Source of the DNA: Gymnorhina tibicen
Lineage: Eukaryota; Chordata; Aves; Passeriformes; Artamidae
DNA length: 64,000 bases
Assembly (NCBI GenBank): GCA_013399875.1
Contig: VXAZ01007501.1
Coordinates: forward strand, 1,154,155-1,218,154
Direction: 5' to 3'
The notes under the pieces: generated by a model
What the model was told of the DNA's origin: nothing
Seen by the model: only the letters and a program-made list of their open reading frames with translations
Databases searched by the model: none
Shown here: positions 32,741 through 43,800 of the stretch, in pieces
Position numbering within the stretch: position 1 is the first letter of the stretch
Layout: the number at the start of each line of letters is the position of its first letter
Position numbers and translations under genes: made by a program

Positions 32741-33496
32741 GCGCCCGGCCTTTTTGGGCACCTGAGCAGTGCCGACCTCGGTAGAGAGACGCTCGGGGAG
32801 ACCGGGAAGGGCCGCCTCGCGGCGGGCACCTGCGGCGCTGTACCGAGCGGTTCGCTCGGAGTCAAAGTCCTCAAATCGCTTTCAGCCCATCGAAACTGAA
32901 GAGAAATAAAAACTCTGCCACGAGTTCTCATGCCCTCGCATGTGCCTGTGTGCCGCCGCCCTCAGGATGCAGGGAAAGCCGTGCCGGAGGGCTGGCAGCC
33001 CAGCACCCCGGCTCTGCTGTCCCCGCGGGTCCGCACCGTGCCGGTGCCACCTGTGCCCTTCCAGCTCGCCCAGAATAATGCGGCATTCCTAGGTGCAGCT
33101 TAAGTTTCAGTGAATATCATTTCAATAACATCACAAAACTTGTTAAATACATGGTTTCTCCTCTCTCACACTCTTAATTGGGGTGTTAATCATCTTCAGG
33201 CATAAAATGGACAACACTGATAAATTTAAGTTTGCTCTGGAAGCACAGGGGGATGTGTCCATAATGTGTTTCCACCTCCTGGACCGGCCTTTGTCCCTGC
33301 AGGTACCCGTCTCCGGCCGCTCCATCAGGGATAGGGCGGGCATCTCCTCGCATCAGGAGTTCCCAGCGCCGTTCCCGTTTCCTCGCTGCACAGAGCTGTC
33401 CTGGCACGGCGGCTCTCCCGGGAGCTCGGAGGGAGTGGAATAGAGCGGCGCGGGGTCCCGCAGCAGAGGGCAGCAGAGGAGCGCCAGTCCCTCCCT

Positions 33497-33562
33497 CCAT
33501 GTCTTCATCCTTCCCTTCTTCCCTTCCCTCCGTCCCGTCCGTCTGTCCATCCGTCCGCCGCC
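33497..33562 (+). repeat. Pyrimidine-rich CCGT/CTGT/CCAT simple repeat
   Basis: A run of TTCCCTTCTTCCC and then CCGTCC/GTCTGTCCATCCGTCCG units forms a degenerate tetranucleotide repeat in the second part of the island. It explains the threonine/aspartate/glycine-rich part of the 139-codon minus frame at 33186-33605, which I do not accept as a gene. Confidence 0.7.
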
Positions 33563-33937
33563 CCGGCAGCGCGGCTCGGAGCGGCCGGGAGGGTCCGCGG
33601 AGCACCGCACGGAGCTGCTGCGCCGCCTTGCTCGGGCGTGCCCTTGCACCGCCGCGTGGGACGAGACGGGAGGACGAAGTCTCCTTCTAGAGGCGTTTGG
33701 AGAAAGCGTGAGCGGGCTCCATGGGCTGGATGGTTACAGGGGTATTTCCCAACCGAATCATTCTGTGATTGCCCGTCAGTGAGGGTTTCCAGCCAAGTCG
33801 GAGGGAAATGGGACCAACATATCAGCCCGCTGCTCAGTCCGCCCTCTTAATCTGAGATTCACACTCAGGTCAACATGATTTAAGTGACTTCCGTGGTGAG
33901 GGAGGCTGGGCCACACTTTTAAGACAAGGGGGAGTGA

Positions 33938-34176
33938 CTCCAAACTGAAAAACGGCAGGTTTAGATTGCGTATTAGAAGGAGATTGGTCCCTGTGGTGGG
34001 GGCACTGGAACAGGGTACCCAGAGAAGCTGTGGATGCCCCATCCCCGGGAGTGTTCAAGGCCAGGTTGGATGGAGGTCTAGTGAAAGGTGTCTCCGCCCA
34101 CGAAAGGGGGATTGAAATGATCTAGATGATCTTGAAGGTCCATTACAACCCGTACTATTCCAGGATTCTGTGATTA
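33938..34176 (+). mobile_element. CR1 LINE 3' end, plus strand
   Basis: Reading the plus strand, ACGGCAGGTTTAGATTG is followed by GGGCACTGGAACAGGGTACC, then GAAGCTGTGGATGCCCCATCCC, then GTTCAAGGCCAGGTTGG. It ends with GATGATCTTGAAGGTCCATTAC and GGATTCTGTGATTAC, the normal order of a CR1 tail. About 240 bp remain. It sits immediately outside the CpG island and is the first CR1 in plus orientation after five minus copies. Confidence 0.93.
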
Positions 34177-37100
34177 CCACATTGATTGTAGGTGCACCTT
34201 TGGTTTTAATGGTGCAAGCACTAAACTTTTGCTTTGGACTTTTCAGACAAGCTCCCCTGCCACCTATAAGAGACTACATTTTATAAGCAATTTTGGTCCA
34301 CAAAGACTGATAGAAATTTAGTATTGGAAGTGTTCATGCCTTGACAATGACAGAAATGAGAGATTATTGGAAACAAAGAAAAGATATTAAGGACATTAAA
34401 AGATTACTGTTGTTTACACTATAGAAATAGAAAATGTTTTGTTTCACTTTTGTGTCATTTAAAATTTTATTCCCTCTCCATTGAGAACTTGAATTTCAAA
34501 GGCTCTTAGTATTTTGGTATCATCTCAGTGTCCTTCTTCAAGCAGGTTAAAAACAACCAGCATTAAGAATAAGCAGCTTGATGTCCTTGTCAAGAAAGGA
34601 GACCATGTGGGGACTGCCATGCAGTTGGCCAATGCTTTCCTCCTCTTAATTCTCTTCTCTTCCACTCTCTCTCCCCACCCTTCTTCCTTTCAATTTTGAC
34701 AGGCACTTTCCAATTGCCTGGTAATATTATTAAACCTTCTCCAGGATAGCTTATTTTTCTTCTTCAGTATCTTTCAGTGTCTTTGTCATTATTTTTTTTT
34801 TTATTTGCTCTTGAGGGGGTACCATCTGCTACGAATAGTTGCTGATAAGCAGCTTCTTATGCATGAGAAGAGTCATACTTGCTTGGAGGGAAGGTCCAAT
34901 TCAGTCAGGGCCCTGTTCCTGGTAGTGTTCATTTACAAGTCTTTCCTCTTTCTCCTCCTGTTCCCCTCTTCAACTTTTTTTTTTTTTACTGTACATGCAA
35001 CAATTTCCATCTCTGCATTCTCTTCATGTCCCACAAGATGCTTTTTCCACCTCTGTCACATCTGGGCTTCCAGGCAATCCTTTGCCAGCCACGGCTGCAA
35101 AAAAGGAATTGTACCTCTCTCTGCTAATCATAGAAATGCATGATTCATCACAATAGCATTGTAAAGAGAAATCAGTCTTGAGAGAACACGCTGGTACTAG
35201 TATGTTTTAAATCCTTCTGAGATGTGCAAGGGTCTGCAAGGTAAGGCAAACTGCCCTCTCCACAATTGGGCAAAGGGCAAACAAGTCAGACACGCTTTCT
35301 CTCCCTGAACTCAGTCTTTCTTTCACTGCTCTTTCCTTCAGATACAAATCTCTCATCCACAGTATAAAGCTCTTTTTTAGAATCAGCTCCACAGGAATAG
35401 CTTTAGTAGATGCTATAAAGCACTGATTTTGAAGGCAGGACCCAACAGCTATTTAGTACTGTTTATCAGAGCCTAACAAAGATATCTAGTAGAGGAAGTG
35501 TAGAGAGCAAAATTAGTAACTCCGTGCAGACCGGCATGTTGTCTTATGGATAGTCCCTTAAGAACACTGAGCAGTCAGGAGGCTGATTTGCTTTTTTGAA
35601 AAATAAGCACTTTCATCTCCTTTTTGTACTTTACATCTGTGCAGGGATATCCATTGAATTTTCCTGTGAAAGGCTACCATTTAATAAACTTGGTGATGCT
35701 TTTTTCTTGTCACACATGAGAAATTCCTCAGTAAATATTACACCTGTTTTTCCAAGTAGCATATAGATTCAGCAATACTGTTTTCCTCTAGTTGGATCTC
35801 AAACCAAACCTTTTCCCCTGTTCTTTTCCTCTGGTTGTATATGTCTACATTACTTTGCAGGATTTGCAGAACAGCATACAGACGCTATTCAAAAAAGGCA
35901 TCCCCGGAGCACTGATATTGTGCTTTGATTACTACTGTCTCCTCTGATTAGCTAAAAGGAGGGCAAGTGACCTCAACCCTAAGTGAGAAAATAAACAGGC
36001 AAGCAGATGTAGTTCCTGAGTGACAGATGGGGCTGTCTGATAGAGAAAGTTTCAGAATGACAGGCAGGAAAGGTTGAGGGAGCATTCAGACCTTTTAGAC
36101 CTCCTCTGGTAACTAAGCAGCCAGTCATGCCTCTCACCTGAGATATTATCCATTAGGTTTGTACAGACTTGATTACTGGACTGCACAGGGAGAAACTGCA
36201 ATTTATATGTATTACTGTATACATTTATATATGTAAAAGCTTATTCCTAGCAGACTCCAGATAGCTTCCTCTTCTTTAGGAAAACTGTGCTGAGAAGTGG
36301 TCAGTCGGGCAGCTTCTGTGGAGCACAGTTATGATGTTACTGGCGCTGTTCTTCAGCACCACTAAAACTGATCAGGTGGGAAGGGTTGAAGGGTGATTAG
36401 GAGGGCAGCAGCTTTTATTTATTCATAACATCTTCTGGGACTTAGTAAGGAAAGAAAAGGGAAGTCGAATTGCAAGGGGATTTGTACAACAGGGCTAAAG
36501 CCTGCAGTGCTTGCTGTTCTTCGTTAGGATGATCTATCTGTGTGTATCCCTGTAGAGACACACTGCTGAGGCTAACTTATAGTAGCATTAGTTGCTTTCA
36601 GAATTTCTTTTCCTTCTTTCAGATAGACTAATCTAGTTGTGACTGAAAGGTTTAGAGGTAATTAGGGACTTTGTCCAGCAAAATGATAGGACATGTCTCT
36701 AGTATTCACAGCATAATGCCTCTCTCCCAGACAAAAGTCAAATAGGTCTGGTAATGCCAGACATCATCATTTAATGCTTTATTTTTTGCACCCTTCCTTC
36801 TTCCATTTTTCACCGAAACAAGAATCCTTTCTCTGTGCTCAACTGAAAGTACTTCGGGTTCTGTTCTAAGGCTATGGCAGATTTCAGTAATTGGCATCTG
36901 AAGCCTTTTGATTGGAAAGTACGTGGAATCAAAACTACCTAAGTACCTCCACAGGTCCCTCTTGGTGATGTCTAAAACAAGCTGCTTGTAAAGCAGTGGG
37001 CATTTGTTCCTCCAGCTACTTCAGTTTTATTGCTAAAACAGAACAGTCTGTGCAAAGCTGGCAATCAGGATTCATGTGACATGTAAATGTTAAGAATACT

Positions 37101-37659
37101 TTCTCCTTCTGTCCACAGCTTAGCTTTATACTAAAGTGAATCCAGAGTTAAAACTAGCAAACTGGGATAGTTCATTCTGGTACCTACTCCAGCATTTATG
37201 CAGAATAATAAGGTTGAGAATGTTTAGCTAACTCAGCTGTCTGATTGTCTGTACATTACTAAGTGCTTGATAATTCAAAAAACGCAGGCAGCCATAGATA
37301 AATGGGATGCTTTATTATAGACATGATATCCTTGCAGTTCTCCTGTGCCAACAATTTAAGTCCTCACAACCTTCTCAAACTCAAACACCAATTTGAAAGG
37401 TACAGTCATTGAGAAAAAAAAAAAAAACAACCTACAAACACAAGCAGACAGAATCTAACACATATACTCATTAAGTCCAGGTCCTGCAACAGTTAGTAGA
37501 GCCAACTTCACATTTGTTTCAAGTCCTGAAGAGATTATGAAACAGTGAAAAAATATACCGTTAAGTGGAATCTGTTTCTTTAGTAGTATAGAGCAGGCTG
37601 GAGATAAAACATATGAATTATTTTAGGCCACATAGTAAAGCAGAAGAAAATAGCGAAAT
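34177..37659. other. Non-coding stretch, nothing recognised
   Basis: AT-rich sequence with a T-run at 34791-34803 and another at 34977-34988. Small frames at 34805-35143, 35207-35392 and 36706-36897 show no domains. No LINE, SINE or LTR signature was identified. Confidence 0.45.
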
Positions 37660-37885
37660 AATCCTGTAGCTCACTAGGCAGGACACTGCATTCGGAAGAC
37701 CTGAGTTTTAATCCACTCTCTACTATTGGCATGTGTAGACAGAACCACCCCCATGGATCCATAGCCTCTAGTGTATATAATGTCGTAGGAATTAACTTAG
37801 CTTTGAGGGATCTAGCTCATGGCATTCTATGCCTTTGTTGCCGCATCTATATAATGGCATCAGTGAGGTATACCCATACTTCTAA
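37660..37885 (+). repeat. tRNA-derived SINE, MIR-like, plus strand
   Basis: A decayed RNA polymerase III promoter is visible: an A-box-like TGTAGCTCACTAGGC (about 37665-37679) and, 38 bases on, a B-box-like GAGTTTTAATCC (37703-37714). A TGCATTCGGAAGACC anticodon-arm-like piece lies between them. Downstream, ACTATTGGCATGTGTAGACAGAACC and later GCATCTATATAATGGCATCAGTG follow the order of a MIR element (tRNA head, then ...CACTTACTAGCTGTGTGACC, then CCCATCTGTAAAATGGGG). The copy is old, with many changes, and is not expected to be transcribed. Confidence 0.6.
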
Positions 37886-38156
37886 ATCAACCTAAGATCA
37901 ACAGCCAAACACAAATGAATTTGTATTACTAATGAATAGACAGATGGCATTTGTTTAAGAATCAATTCTATACAAATTGTGAAGATTTATTATGATCATC
38001 AACAATATTCTGTCATGAAGATGGATGAAAGATAAACTTTGGAAAGAGGATTGTGTATTGAAGTGATAACTTTTAGAAATAACATTTGCATCAAATCAGC
38101 TGCTATCAAGACACTATGGACAAGTAAGCAGAGATGGTGCAGGCTAATACCTCTGA
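37886..38156. other. Short AT-rich stretch, nothing seen
   Basis: No open frame or repeat is visible between the SINE and the GC-raised segment that follows. Confidence 0.45.
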
Positions 38157-38672
38157 TTATATTCTTGACTTCATGAGGTCAGGAGACTGTGTGGATTCTT
38201 GAGATGATAGACAAGCTGTTTGACTAACCTGGCGAGGAATTCCTGGGAGGCCTTTGCTGTGGTGACCTGGCAGCACAAGAAGAGTTAAGAAGTAGGAACA
38301 ATTCAGTGATTTGTTGCACTCTATTCTGCCTGGAAGAATTGTCTTATTTTGACTGACACGTACAGGAACTTTCATTGCCTTCTCAGTGTGCGACAGCCAC
38401 TGTGGAGAATCACTCCACAGTTTCCTCTCAGGACCTTGTCTCCAGCACAGCTTAATTTCTCTTGTAGGTGCATTCCACAGCACTAAAAAAAGGCTCACAT
38501 TTTTAGTTCTTGATGCCTTTACCCTGAGTCTTGTTAACTCTGCTGCTTCTACCAACAGCTCTCTCAGTAGGTGGTCCAAGGAGGCAGCATTTGGGAAATG
38601 AATATTGTGTGTTTGGACTGCGTGTGAGATGTGATGAATACTGTCCTGGGTCTCTAGCCATGTCCGGTGCAT
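38157..38672 (-). CDS. Unrecognised 171-codon open frame, possible exon or decayed gene
   Basis: This is the longest gap-free open frame in the window. It starts MHRTWLETQDSIHHIS, has a leucine/glutamate-rich middle (HLLRELLVEAAELTRLRV) that could form a helix, a basic tryptophan-containing part (REIKLCWRQGPERKLWS), and ends SPDLMKSRI. No signal peptide or known domain was seen. The surrounding 38.2-39.4 kb is noticeably richer in GC than its flanks, and the minus strand upstream holds further long frames broken by single stops, described separately. A frame of this length is unlikely, but not impossible, by chance. Alternatives are an exon of a lineage-specific gene, a degraded transposon ORF, or chance. 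I saw no CR1 or retroviral motif in it. Confidence 0.25.
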   Translation of the reverse strand: MHRTWLETQDSIHHISHAVQTHNIHFPNAASLDHLLRELLVEAAELTRLRVKASRTKNVSLFLVLWNAPTREIKLCWRQGPERKLWSDSPQWLSHTEKAMKVPVRVSQNKTILPGRIECNKSLNCSYFLTLLVLPGHHSKGLPGIPRQVSQTACLSSQESTQSPDLMKSRI

Positions 38673-38759
38673 TCAGGGTGATAGAAGGCAAGTTCCAGTA
38701 GCTCCACATGGTGGCCTGTCAGGTTCTCATCCCTGTCCCGTGGAAATGAAGCAGTCTTG

Positions 38760-39300
38760 TAAAACTGCAAAGGGCGACATTTACCGTTAGTCATTTGAGC
38801 ATGCAGCGAAGTCGAGGTGACCCTAAGGCTGTGGAGATCAGAAGGTGAATAGTGGCTCAGGATAAGAACAGGGCAAGCACCTGTTCACTCATCATTGCTG
38901 TCACTTCTGCCTTGGCTGGGCTGAGTTTGGCCAAGGACTGTGTGGGATTCTCCGTGGTGGTGACTTGCCAGGGTGATGGGAAATGTGGCCATTGATAACT
39001 GGCACTTACAGCTGTATTGACCTCTCCAAGTCACTGTTCTGAGTCATCAAAGTAATGGAAGAAATGTAGTATCCTGAAAGGACCTAAATCTGTCAGGGGT
39101 AGTGTCATTGTGAGGGGGAGCCACTTAGAGGGATCTCTGGAATGGAAATGATGGGAGGCACCCAGCTGCTTCAGTGGCTTTGTTAGGTTCCATAAAAGTG
39201 GCAGTACTGTCTGACGAGCTGTTTAAAAGGCAGCAATAGGGAAAAGATAATGGCTGCTATTCTGTCCCAGGAGTCTGAACAAAGCTGCCTGAGCCTGCCC
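38760..39300 (-). pseudogene. Possible decayed coding stretch with in-frame stops
   Basis: Read on the minus strand, one frame stays open for long blocks separated by single stop codons. One block contains SHHFHSRDPSKWLPL and LGPFRILHFFHYFDDSEQ and then a TGA. The next begins LGEVNTAVSASYQWPHFPS, continues VTTTENPTQSLAKLSPAKAE, and ends EQVLALFLS with another TGA. A third block (ATIHLLISTALGSPRL) follows. The composition is balanced and protein-like. This suggests either a broken gene or chance openness in GC-raised DNA. No family was recognised, and its relation to the 171-codon frame just downstream is unknown. Confidence 0.2.
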
Positions 39301-40530
39301 TTTCCTCAAAGGCTAAATCTGTTACGACTTGCTTGCTAATTCTGTGGTTGGGTCCCAGGCGGAGAGAAAAGGACGTCCTGCTGGGACAGAGGGCAGCCCT
39401 CAGATATACCTACCGGAGTTGTTATGTGAGGAAAACAAGCTTCTCTTATTTGCACAACCTTTCTCAACTAGTGCATGCTTAGCTGGAGATGCCTGCCATT
39501 AACTCTTTTTTAACTGAGAGAAAAAAAGAATCCTGAGACACCCTATGGGACAATGAAAGACCTATAGCAAAAGAGCATTACACAAGGCAAAGTACATCAT
39601 TTATTCACATGTATTAGATGCTGCTACTTGTGGACATACTTACAAGTATGCACATAGATAAATATGGTGCATCTTCTTTTAGTTTTGTTGCTTAAGTTAG
39701 CTGCAGGCTGACATAGGATAGAGTTCAGGTTTAAATCTTCCAAGTAAAACACTTTGAAAGCAAACCTATTAAGGTTAATAGAATGAACTTACAATGCCCG
39801 TGGTTAAGAAGGAGGAGGGAGTCAGACACTCAGTAAATTGTTCACCAAATAGCCTGTCACCTCTTAGTCTGCAGCTGAAGGCCTGCCGATGGATCATTCT
39901 ATTATCTTTGATAAGCTTAATTTTAAAGTGGTACGCACATCAAATGTAAAATATCTATGTCAGTTTTGTTATCTGTGATCCCGGATCTGCCTTAAATATG
40001 TTAATCAGAAGGTGTTAATAATAAGACCTGAGAAGGTGCAAATACAGTATACATACAACGCTCACCTAAAAATGTCTAAAATTAAAAAAGTATTTCTGTT
40101 CCTTAAGCTACTCTGTGCATAAAAACCAGTACAGTTTGTACAAAGGTACAAAGTAATTTCTAGAAAGTGCATTCAAAATTGAACAAACTTACCAAGCCAG
40201 TTGTTTGGGAGTTTTATACCACTCCGTGATAGCCATTTACTTAAGGCTTAAGCTCAGATTTTCCAAGCCCCTAATACAAATTAGAACCCTATGAGATTTT
40301 TTCTGTATTTGATTACATTCTTCCCTTGGGTACTTCGTCACCTTAGAAAATTCATGCAACTATTTTAAGATGTTTTAAGACAAACTACGACTTGCAGCTG
40401 GGCTGCTCATGCATTTGATGAAACATGCAGCACATTTCTACTCCTTCCCAACCCCTGTTTTTTCTTGCCTCCACTTTAGGAAATTGTGCTCAGCATGCCA
40501 CAATATCAATCACATTTGCTTGGCATCATT
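39301..40530. other. Non-coding stretch, nothing recognised
   Basis: GC content falls back to background after about 39420. There are no frames above 60 codons and no repeats. Confidence 0.45.
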
Positions 40531-40602
40531 TCATAGAATCGTAGAATGGTTTGTGTTGGAAAGGACCCCAAAGATCATCTAGTTCCAAGCTCCCTGCCAT
40601 TT
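40531..40602 (-). mobile_element. CR1 LINE stub, minus strand
   Basis: Only the last 72 bp of a CR1 3' end are present: TCATAGAATCGTAGAATGG, then TTTGTGTTGGAAAGGACC, then CAAAGATCATCTAGTTCCAAG. The octamer tail is well preserved, so the insertion is not old, and it was extremely 5'-truncated. It fuses in frame with the open block to its right, whose C-terminal residues (LDDLWGPFQHKPFYDSMK) are translated CR1. Confidence 0.92.
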
Positions 40603-40855
40603 CAGATGCTTTAATTCCATTGTCTGTTGCTGAAGTAGCTCCTGCCCCAACAGTTCCAAGCCGTGTCCCGGCTTCTACTGCAGGAATATTCTGAGTCTTA
40701 TCAGGGACATTGCTAAGAGGTTTCTCACCATGAAATCCAAATACCAATGAGGAAGATGTTTCAAACTGAGATTCAATATGTATCAGCTGAGTCATGGGGT
40801 TATAATCACTAAAGTTCACTAAAGCAACATCATTATTTGCATACCAAGGCTCTGC
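40603..40855 (-). CDS. Candidate exon interrupted by CR1, unrecognised protein
   Basis: On the minus strand a strong acceptor (pyrimidine-rich CTTCTGTCTGCCCTTTACGG, then TTCATAG) ends at 40856. The frame is then open from 40855 to the CR1 junction. Residues begin AEPWYANNDVALVNFSDYNP, continue TQLIHIESQFETSSSLVFGF, and later read EAGTRLGTVGAGATSATDNG. The last is a polar, small-residue stretch like an extracellular linker. A usable donor (TTTCATG|GTGAGA) lies inside, after the residues VFGFH, so an exon of about 125 bp is also possible. I do not recognise the protein. Sequence character and the acceptor favour a real or formerly real exon over chance, but there is no second exon to confirm it. 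Confidence 0.25.
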
Positions 40856-40859
40856 CTAT

Positions 40860-43800
40860 GAACCGTAAAGGGCAGACAGAAGGTTGACAGCACAGCTGGG
40901 AAAAGGAAGAAATGAGTAAAGTTACTTGCACAGAGCTCAAGGGTGTTCTTTCCCTCTATGAAGTAGAAGTGGCAAGTGGGACACAAGTCAGAAGAGAAGA
41001 CCCAGCCTAACAGCAAGCTATGGCAGCTTGCAACTGCATAACTACCTAAGGATAATGTAATTCCGGTGAACTTTCTTGTAGGTTGATGTTAGCAGATGCT
41101 CATTTGTAAAACTGAAGTTTATCACGTCCAAAGCACTCCTTTTGAAAACGTGATGTGTACTTTTGCCTGATTTGTATTGGCTTATTAATTTTACCTGTGA
41201 AATCTGTTATGGGCTGGGATAAATTCCAAGCATAACCAAGGTCTTAAATACGCATATTTTGGAACACCAAATTGTACTGGCTTAATTAGCATTGCGTCAT
41301 GCTACCTGACAAATTTTATTTAAACTAGTGCAAGTTTGTATTTAGACAATTCTTTTAGCTCAATGCTTCAAAGTATTTAAGCTTTTAATGGCTTAAAATT
41401 AATACTTTACCTGAACATCACTGTGAATCAGGATCTCTATACTTTGTGTGTTTCCTTTATTATTGTTTTCACTTTAATATTTGTTTCCTCATGCCTTTCC
41501 TTTTCTCCTGGCTGCTCCCTGAGTTTTCCTTCCCTTCTGTTGAGTTCTAACCTTGTCTTCCCATGGGCCCTCCTACCTGAAATAATGGAGCAGAGTAACT
41601 TTAGCAAAGCTGATTAATATTATTTCCTGCCTTGGCAAGAAGTGGAGAAGGGAATACTCTTGCAAATATCACCTACTTAAGATGCTAAGCCAAAGAAATC
41701 TGTGTTACACTTGAGGCTATACACTGCAAATGGTGTATCCCAAGAAAAGCTAAAGTTCTTTGTGGGGAGGAGGAAATTGCTGACTCTCAATGAAATTCTT
41801 TCCTAAAGATATTTAATCTGGGATATGACTCCTGGCTCAGCTCAATATCATTTTAATGGAGGCTACAATTATAAAAGGTGCAGTTCTTTCGTTTCTGTCC
41901 CCTTGCACCCCATTTCTCTCATGTAGTTATACTCAGGTTTTTTTTCCAAGTTTGTTATTTTTGGGCAAATCTATCAAGTAAGGAATGACCTTAAAACTTC
42001 TTTAAGGAGTAAGCTGAGGGGCTGTTAAATCATTCACAAATTATTGCAGGCTGTGAATTATGTTTTTGTTTTTGCCAGATGCATCATTAGAGAAACTGAT
42101 TTCAAAATGCAGTAGATTTGCATGCCCTAAGTATAGGAACTGGTTACACAAGAATATTTTATAAGGAAAGAGAGAAGCCTGTTAGGCCAGTTTTAATTAG
42201 AGGTGAATTTTACTCCAACAGTCATGCTCTGAGATTGAAGACCAAAACAAAATAAGAAAACCCTCAGTTCAGTAGAAACTAGAAAGTAAAGATCTAGTAT
42301 TGGGTTTTTTACTTCATTCTCACTGTGGAATATATTTTACTACAATACCGTAATGCAAAATATTTACTTTGACCATTGCATGGCAGATGTGAGAAAGAAG
42401 TTAATATAACGAGTACTGTAAATAACACATACACCACCAAAAGGCAGAAAACAGACCATAATAAGTCATACATTCTGTAGTGCCTATGGTAATTAAAAAG
42501 CATCATGTATACTGGAATACAAGCTTGCCATCATAGCATAATATGTTGCCTCAATAGCAAATCAAATGAAGAGAATGATGTGGAAACATTTTAAAAAGTC
42601 TCTGTTGTTATTCAGAAACCCTATTCATAGAATACAAGACAAAGAAATAGCCTCAGTGCTATTCTTTGGTAGGTTAAAATGATGTTTTAGTCTGTTTTGC
42701 AAAAAAAAAAAAGATGCTTTTCAAAATTTTATAAAGTAAATAGTGAGGGTCTGTACACATGAAATCATGGGGAAAGGTAAGAAAAAGAGAATTTGGTCAT
42801 TCCTAGTAATTTCTGAATTTACAGCTGAATTTTCATCAATGTTGAGAGAAAAACAGGTTTCTTCCAGTTTCATGATAAAAAAAATGGTGAAGGAAAGGAA
42901 ATTGAGACTCCCACGTTAAAGACACCAGAGAATCCTCCTGGAACGACTCACTTTCTGAGCTTTGCAGTATGGAAGAACAGATTTATTAAGTATTTACAGT
43001 CATTCTCACACAAGTTGCATATCCATGAGTATTTTAGCATTTCAGCCAAGTAAGGGAGAATGGAGTTTGGGGTTGAAGGGCAGAGACCTAGTAAATGAAA
43101 GCTTTGGCAAGGAATATCGAAGAAAGGGAAAGACCAGTTTATCCCTGGGTGATGACATGGGTAATATCTCACTTCCACTAATTGGAGAGCAAGGCACTAA
43201 GCTTTGTTTTGCTTCAGCTTGTTAGTATCAGAACAAAGGGCAAGTCCAGCTATGTTAGTTCAGCAAAATATTGTGCTTCAAATTTGATTTTCTTGGGTTA
43301 TTTTTTTAGCATCAAAATCTTCTTATGAGCAAACACATCATCTGTTGAGCTAAGAATTTAAAAGTACTATGGTTACTGTGTTAGCAGTCCAATAGTCCAC
43401 AATGATGTCATTAATACAGAAAAACTTAATTGATGGTGCGGTTACATTTTTTATACAAAATGGCCTAATACCAGTCCTGTTCACTGTTTAGGTGTACCTC
43501 TGAGTCCTAAGCTTGACTGTTCCTGTGTCCCTCATCTCACAGTGATGGTGGGAAGTCACATCAGTAGTATTCTGAAGTCCTTGCTGGGAGGACCTTAATG
43601 GTGGGATTTTGTTCCTGTTCAGCCTTGGGGCTGCTTGGGACTAATTTTGTTCATTTTCTCATCGCAATCTCATTCTTCATCAGCTCCCAGCCAAGGTTTG
43701 AACGTTGTACAACAGGCTCACTTAATTGAAGGGCTGCTGTTGTGTACACAGGGACAAGGGGGTCTGTCAGTCCATCACTCTCCATGAGGTTCACCAGGCA

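Larger units (their letters stand above)
31030..33730. promoter_or_regulatory. CpG island with promoter features, containing an assembly gap
   Basis: Base composition changes sharply to GC-rich with abundant CpG from about 31030 to 33060. A short AT-rich break (about 33090-33240) follows, and then a second CpG-dense part runs to about 33730. This is the only such region in the window. Promoter-type motifs are clustered at 32506-32636: a YY1-like ATGGCCGCC (32506-32514), an inverted CCAAT box (ATTGG, 32571-32575), and GC boxes at 32608-32617 and 32627-32636. There is no TATA box nearby, which is usual for CpG-island promoters. The CCAAT box reads correctly on the minus strand, so a minus transcript starting near 32.5 kb is favoured, but such islands are often bidirectional. 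Long open frames on both strands here are mostly a GC effect, since stop codons are AT-rich. Confidence 0.88.

Noticed and set aside
33186..33605. Minus frame of 139 codons rich in arginine, glycine and aspartate.
   Set aside because: Its middle is a translation of the CCGT/CTGT simple repeat, and the frame has no recognisable domain. GC richness explains the openness.
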